Assembly (NCBI GenBank): GCA_001430745.1
Contig: KQ481993.1
Span: 1,652,848 to 1,665,239 of the forward strand
Direction: 5' to 3'
DNA length: 12,392 nucleotides
Source: Auxenochlorella pyrenoidosa
Lineage: Eukaryota; Chlorophyta; Trebouxiophyceae; Chlorellales; Chlorellaceae
A program made the position numbers and the translations under genes. Position 1 is the stretch's first letter, and every line of letters starts with the position of its first letter. Shown one piece after another: positions 8,801 through 12,392 of the stretch. The notes under the pieces are model-generated. The model was not told the origin of the DNA. It did not search any database and was given only the letters and a program-made list of their open reading frames with translations.

Positions 8801-11800
8801 GTGTGTGGTCGTACACAATGTGGGTTGTTGGTTGTGTGTGTATGGAGGGGTGTGGGGTGTGGGGTGTGGGGGTGGGGGTGTGGGGGTGGGGGGGGGGGAA
8901 CAAGGGCAGGGCACAGCACGGCGTTGTGGCTGGTGGTCTTGGAACAAAATGTGGGTCGTCGAGCTTACGGGACCGGGGACATGAGGGCGCGCGCTGTTGA
9001 AACACAGCGCGGCAGGCAACTCGCGACGCAGGGCGCCGTCCACGCGGGGTGGCTGCCGGCTGCTCCCACCTGCGTGGGCACCCCCATGGTGGCCACCACC
9101 CGCAGCATGTCGTCGCGCTCCCAGCTCGCATCCGGGTTCCACACAGACAAGATGACGCCTGGGCGGGGCGGGGCGGGGCAGGCGGGCGCAAAGGCTGACT
9201 GGCGCAAAAAGCTTGGGGCGCTGGCGGCATGGAGCGACTACAGCCACTGGGATTGGAGCCAACCCATAACCTTGATCCGGAGGAGGGTGACACCACAGGC
9301 TAAAGCGGGTCAGCAGCGTGTACATAGGCGGCCGGCCCTTGCGCTCACAGCCGGCAGCCAGGGAACCCCTGCCCCCGGCGCACGCCTGCCGCGCCGCGCG
9401 CGCTCACCTGCGCCGATGCCCGGCCCTGGGCCCAGAACTCCTTGCGTGTCGAGCACCTCAATGCGGTGGATGGAGAACTTGGCAAACCCTGCGGGCACAG
9501 GAGGGTACAGTGAGGGGTTGAAGCGGGTGTGGTCGGGAGGCAGACGTGAGGGGGCTGGAGGGGCGGGCGCCTGCGGTGTGCGCCACAGGCCAGGCGCTAT
9601 CAGTGCACGCCCACAAGCTGGATTCGCGGTGAGTGCAGGCGCCGGAAGCACAAGACTGCTCATGGCCTGGGGGCCGGGAAGTAGAGGGGCCAGCAGGCGA
9701 CGGCGCGCGGCAGGGGCTGCAGCAGTGCGGGAGCCCGGGCGCCCCGTGGCGCTGCGCGGACCCTTCGGGCGGCACCTGAGTGGTCCTTTTGCTTGAACTT
9801 GTCCAGAGTCAGCCGACGGATGGACATCTGTGGGATAGAAGGGAGGCCAACGGCATCAAGGAGGTCTTCAACGATACGATACAAGGGCTGACGCTGCCTT
9901 GCAGGGATGGCATGCGCGGCTGCTGATGGGCCACGGGGCGGGCAGTACGTTCGCCGCACGCTGCTCCCTGCCGGCATTCCAACCCGGCGCGCTCCCTGCG
10001 AGGGCAGCATGGGCCGGCCAAGCAGCCTGGTCCCCTGCATTAACCAGGCGCACGCAGCGCGTGGCGCCCTGGCCTGGCAGGCCCAGGCACATGCCTGTGT
10101 GAGAAAGTCGTGTGAGGGGGTGCACATGCGCCACACGATGTGGTCGGCCTGCAGCAGCACGCGCGAGGCCAAGTGCTTCTGCTGCCGCTTGCGCGCGATC
10201 GCCTGCGGGGTGCGGGGCACGGGCAAGGGCCGTGGTTTGGCAGGCGGCTGGGGACGGGGGAGCAGCGCTGAACAAGGCGCCGCCCAGCGATCGAGTCCGT
10301 GCAAGCAACGGCAGCGTGCTCACAGGGATGGCACGCGCCAGGGCAGCAAAACGGTACCACAGCCAAAACAGCGCTCGCCTTGTGCGAGAGCAGCGAGGAC
10401 TTGGCTTTCTCCAGCGCCTCAAAGGCGCCCCCCTCCTGCTCCTCCACCCAGCGCAGCAGCAGCGCCTGCGCCTGCTCGCGCTGCCGCTCGCCCAGGCGCG
10501 CCCGAGCCGCCTCTTTCGCCATCGTCGCCGCCGCCGCCGCCGCAGCAGCAGCAGCGCTGCCGCCGCTGCCGGAGCCACTTGCGCCGTCCCTCTCTGCCCT
10601 GGCTGCTGCCTCCAGCTGCTCCTCCAGCTTTCGCCGGTGCTGCGCCGAGAGCTGGGCCGGTGACGCGGACGCCAGCGGCGTGTGCGGCGCGCCCAGCGGG
10701 GACAGCGTGCCGCTGCCGCCCTCCCCGCCACTGCCCGGCCCTGCCTCGCCCTCAGTTGCGGCAGCTGCCGCAGAGGCAGCCGCCAGGTGCTCCCGCATCG
10801 CCACCGCCAGCTCAGCTGTGTGGCCAGGCAAAGACAAGGGGCAACTTGGCTGAGCGGCCAGCACAGAGACAGGCACTCCGCAGGGAACCTTCTGACACGT
10901 TAGCAAGCATTCGTTCAGCATGGTCGGGGCGCGACAGTGCGCTGCAGCCCCAGGCCCCGCCTGCAGGCCCTTGGCGGCGCACTGCGCGCCACCCGCGGCG
11001 CGCCCCACCTGCCGTGCCAAACTGTGCCGACACAAAGTCAGCCGAGTCGGCTGCCAGGAAATGGGACACCTCCAACGGGGGCACTGCCGCGTCGGCGCCC
11101 GCTGACAGCTGGCTGGCAAAGCGCTGCAGGCCCAGGCAGGCGCGCAGCGCCAGCGTGGCGCTGCGCAGCTCCCACAGCTGCTGCCGCAGGAGGGCGTACA
11201 GCCGGCGCGCCTCCTCCACCTCCTCCCCCTCCAGCTCTGCAGGCCGGGGGGGTGGGTGAGTGGGTGGGGGTTGGGTGGGGGGTGGGGTGGATTGACAGGT
11301 GGGGGAGGGGCCCAAGGACGTGGGGCTGAGGGTAGCATGGCGGGCGGGCACGCACCACCTCCCAATGTGGACCGGTGCACGCGGCTGCGCGCCCTGCCCC
11401 TTGCGGCCTGCCGCAGTGCCGCCTCGCCACACAGCATCCCGCCCGGCAGCACAGCAGCCGCGGCCGGGCAACATGGCAGCCTCCCGTCCCGCCCCGCCCC
11501 GCCCGCCTGCCCGCCCTTCCGCGTCAGCATCCCTGCCTGCCCGCCCCCGCGCAGCCCCCCCGCCCCCCGCATCTGCGCACCCGCCAGCAGCGACGCCTCG
11601 GCCCCCACCGTCTCCACGGCAGGCCCCGGGCTCTGCAGCATCGTGATCACCTCCACCAGGACCTCGAACTCTCGGGAGTCCAGGGAGGCAACCACCTCAG
11701 GGATCTACAGGCAGGGTGGGAGTGGCACAGGCAGGGGAGCATGAGGAGGAAGGGTTCTCAGGAGCCATCGCTCGGCGCCTGGAGGCGGCATGTGCAGCGC

Positions 11801-12392
11801 GGGGGTCCCCACTGTGGCTAGCCCCACAAGCGGCTCCTGGCTTTGCAGCAAGGGCGTGCCCTGCAGAGAGCTGCGGGCCGATTGCTGGGGCTGCAGGGGC
11901 GAGGCCCTCTGGCGGCGTGATGGCAGGCTGCAGAGGAGAGAGGGCTCCGTCAACTGACGGCAGCTCCACGCCTGAATGCCCCATGTCAAAAGCCAGCCCA
12001 CCCAGCCGCTTACCCGCAGCGTCAGCTCCTCGCCCCGCAGGCTGCCCCCCAGAACGGAGCCCGGGCTGCGGTGCCGGCTGCCAAGGCTGCCGCGGCTGCT
12101 CATGGCGGAGCGCCGCCGTGGGTTGCGGCCGCCTGCGAGTGGGCGGCATAGCAGGGGCCAGCTTCCCATTGGGCCTCTGAGCTTAGGTTGAGACACAGAC
12201 CGCAGGCAGCACGTGTCCGGATGGTGGCAGGAGGCAAGATCGGCAGGGCGGACATGGCACAGACTGGGTGTGCACTGGGGGGGGAGGGGGTGGGGGGTGG
12301 GGGGGGGGTACGGGGCAACCGAAGGACAGTTGGCCTCACTTGCGACCTTGCTGTGGCGCAGGCTGATGAGGATGGGGTCAAAGATGCGCCTG
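4731..12392 (-). CDS. SABRE/KIP/Hobbit/Fmp27-like bridge lipid transfer protein (BLTP2 family), C-terminal part, 19 exons
   Basis: Exons in coding order: 12392-12340, 12132-12014, 11704-11581, 11236-11009, 10815-10379, 10202-10095, 9827-9776, 9488-9408, 9158-9070, 8739-8656, 8447-8350, 8204-8147, 7987-7849, 7674-7331, 7074-6980, 6603-6516, 6146-6087, 5863-5786 and 5546-4731 (stop TGA). All phases fit; 1,049 residues are in the window. Order matches the plant SABRE C-terminus: VVASLDSREFEVLVEVITML (61-80); charged helix ELEGEEVEEARRLYALL; ADHIVWRM; FAKFSIHRIEVLD; SVWNPDASWERDDML (the WPPW-type motif, 405-419); YDHLDVILHPIAFHLTEQL; EYFFPRED (459-466); VKINRAHCRATYEGYPL (687-703); GRWRDLFNRMK; SVAGLQGRKFK. 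Family members form long hydrophobic grooves that move lipids at ER-plasma membrane contacts; plant SABRE affects cell expansion and division plane. The N-terminal membrane anchor would lie beyond the right edge. Exon 13's end is the least certain; several introns need GC donors. The fit to a BLTP2 protein rather than VPS13 or ATG2 rests on the WNP...W and YEGY...GRW blocks. Confidence 0.87.
6087..7074 (-). other. C-terminal YEGY...GRW...GRKFK block of the SABRE-like protein
   Basis: Three exons (7074-6980, 6603-6516, 6146-6087; residues 672-752) encode VHVKINRAHCRATYEGYPL, then NDLKLVID, then EGRWRDLFNRMK, then WDTVKSVVKSVAGLQGRKFK. Plant SABRE/KIP proteins have the same order: a VTYEG strand, a DLRLLMDT strand, G-x-WRRLF-x-R-x-K, and VLKS-x-TG-x-QGKKFK near the C-terminus. 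This agreement fixes the splice points, including the AAG|GCGAGC donor at 6516/6515, because conserved residues follow each other directly only with that junction. Confidence 0.8.
6147..6515 (-). other. GC-AG intron of the SABRE-like gene, 369 bases, in frame and stop-free
   Basis: It runs from AAG|GCGAGC to TGTCTGCAG|TGG. Its length is a multiple of three and it has no stop in the flanking frame, so if retained it would add 123 residues (Cys/Arg/Ala-rich, with a hydrophobic stretch IFALGTSFLACL at the end). I call it an intron because splicing it out puts DLFNRMK next to WDTVKSVVKS, the order seen in plant SABRE, and because its acceptor is strong. Confidence 0.65.
7331..8204 (-). other. Low-complexity Ser/Gly/Ala linker between conserved SABRE blocks
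   Basis: Exons 8204-8147, 7987-7849 and 7674-7331 encode about 181 residues (491-671) between the EYFFP block and the final YEGY/GRW block. The sequence is rich in Ser, Gly, Ala and Pro. It has many possible basic-directed phosphorylation sites (RRSATALPDL, RHSTS, SSLSLASEDS), and no regular strands are apparent. It is probably a disordered loop. The end of the middle exon is uncertain. The phase-consistent model uses a GC donor (CAG|GCGCGC). Reading on instead meets TGA after about 42 more codons (ORF end near 7718), with weak GT donors before it such as A|GTGGCC and G|GTGATG. Confidence 0.6.
8719..8956. repeat. Degenerate duplication covering the 3' splice site of SABRE exon 10
   Basis: A 21-base string (starting GTGGTCGTACAC, ending AATGTGGGT) occurs identically at 8719-8739, the first 21 coding bases of the exon, and at 8805-8825 inside the upstream intron. 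A weaker copy lies at 8782-8802 (17 of 21). The following sequence is also shared: G-rich runs, then GGGCACACAGCGTGGCGTT (near 8757-8774) versus GGGCACAGCACGGCGTT (near 8909-8925). The array looks like an old tandem copy of roughly 86 bases whose second unit has grown through G/T-rich expansion. Confidence 0.7.
8846..8898 (+). repeat. Long GT/G-run tract in the SABRE intron before exon 10
   Basis: Many runs of four or more G separated by T or TGT, ending in a run of ten G. It lies inside the second unit of the intronic duplication and accounts for most of the length difference between the units. Confidence 0.8.
10519..10556 (-). repeat. Alanine-coding triplet repeat in SABRE exon 5
   Basis: Consecutive GCN codons encode about ten alanines after a Ser/Gly-rich stretch (SGSGSGGSA). 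The run is mixed GCC/GCT-type coding on the minus strand and sits inside a non-conserved linker, so length variation is likely tolerated. Confidence 0.75.
11245..11315 (+). repeat. G-rich tract before SABRE exon 4
   Basis: Dense GGGTGGG-type runs on the template strand, directly upstream of the acceptor of exon 11236-11009 in the 344-base intron 11580-11237. Nothing else is recognisable in that intron. Confidence 0.75.
12275..12308 (+). repeat. G-rich tract in the SABRE intron near the right edge
   Basis: Runs of 8, 5, 6 and 10 or so G separated by A, T or TGG, on the template strand, in the intron 12339-12133. It lies nearer the donor than most of the other tracts. Confidence 0.75.

Larger units (their letters stand above)
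8350..9488 (-). other. Fmp27 WPPW / Apt1-like conserved core of the SABRE-like protein
   Basis: Exons 9488-9408, 9158-9070, 8739-8656 and 8447-8350 encode the best-conserved stretch of the fragment (residues 374-490). It holds KFSIHRIEVLDTQG, then WNP-x3-W (Trp407, Asn408, Pro409, Trp413), the DMLRV strand, a strand of the form HLDVILHPIAFHLTE, and EYFFPRED followed by an Ala-rich helix. In plant SABRE the same order is seen: a W-N-P-P-P-x-W motif, an alternating hydrophobic strand ending in L-T-E, then EYFFP. Fungal Fmp27 carries the Pfam Fmp27_WPPW and Apt1 domains here. The alternating pattern fits a lipid-groove beta-sheet; that structural point is inference. Confidence 0.8.

Noticed and set aside
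8740..8900. G/T-rich run resembling telomeric or rDNA-type repeat
   Set aside because: There is no regular repeat unit such as TTTAGGG, and the tract lies within an intron.
8681..9796. 371-codon plus-strand open frame
   Set aside because: It is antisense to five SABRE exons and includes GT-repeat sequence; no recognisable domain.
9907..11259. 450-codon plus-strand open frame
   Set aside because: It is antisense to SABRE exons with family motifs, is Arg/Pro/Ala-rich low complexity, and arises from GC-rich composition.
1..12392. tRNA, rRNA, CRISPR array, transposon or integrase
   Set aside because: I found no cloverleaf, ribosomal core, regularly spaced repeats, terminal repeats or transposase/reverse transcriptase motifs; the window is occupied by intron-rich nuclear genes.

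Overview
The window looks like nuclear DNA of a green alga, most likely a Chlorella-like trebouxiophyte. It is very GC-rich, and its genes are split into many short exons (52-816 bases) by introns of about 115-380 bases. Most splice sites are G|GTGAG/GTGGG and CTGCAG, with C-rich tracts before the acceptors. The green-algal poly(A) signal TGTAA lies behind the one complete minus-strand 3' end. Long open frames occur in all six frames because of the base composition. The genes only appear when short exons are joined so that reading phase and protein-family motifs both agree. The organism assignment is inference.

Layout, left to right. (1) 1-2645, minus strand: a DUF72 (YecE-like) protein in nine exons; its 3' end lies beyond the left edge. 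(2) 2646-3168: the gap between two divergent genes, with small tandem repeats and a weak TATA-like site. (3) 3169-4284, plus strand: a complete four-exon gene for a 143-residue secreted protein with six cysteines in the mature part, of no family I recognise. (4) 4285-4730: the gap between two convergent genes, with a 3'-UTR hairpin and an AT-richer stretch carrying the minus-strand TGTAA. (5) 4731-12392, minus strand: the last 19 exons (about 1,049 residues) of a SABRE/KIP/Hobbit/Fmp27-type bridge-like lipid transfer protein (BLTP2 family); its 5' part lies beyond the right edge.

I see no functional link between the three genes. The DUF72 protein has no settled function. The small protein should enter the secretory pathway. 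The SABRE-like protein should carry lipids at endoplasmic reticulum-plasma membrane contacts. The most notable features are the splicing (about seven of 29 inferred introns need a GC donor; one 369-base intron is stop-free and in frame), G-quadruplex-type runs before many 3' splice sites, a duplicated splice-site region inside a SABRE intron, and algal linkers and a tail added to the SABRE C-terminus.

All exon limits come from hand splicing by phase, splice consensus and family motifs. They have not been tested against transcripts.
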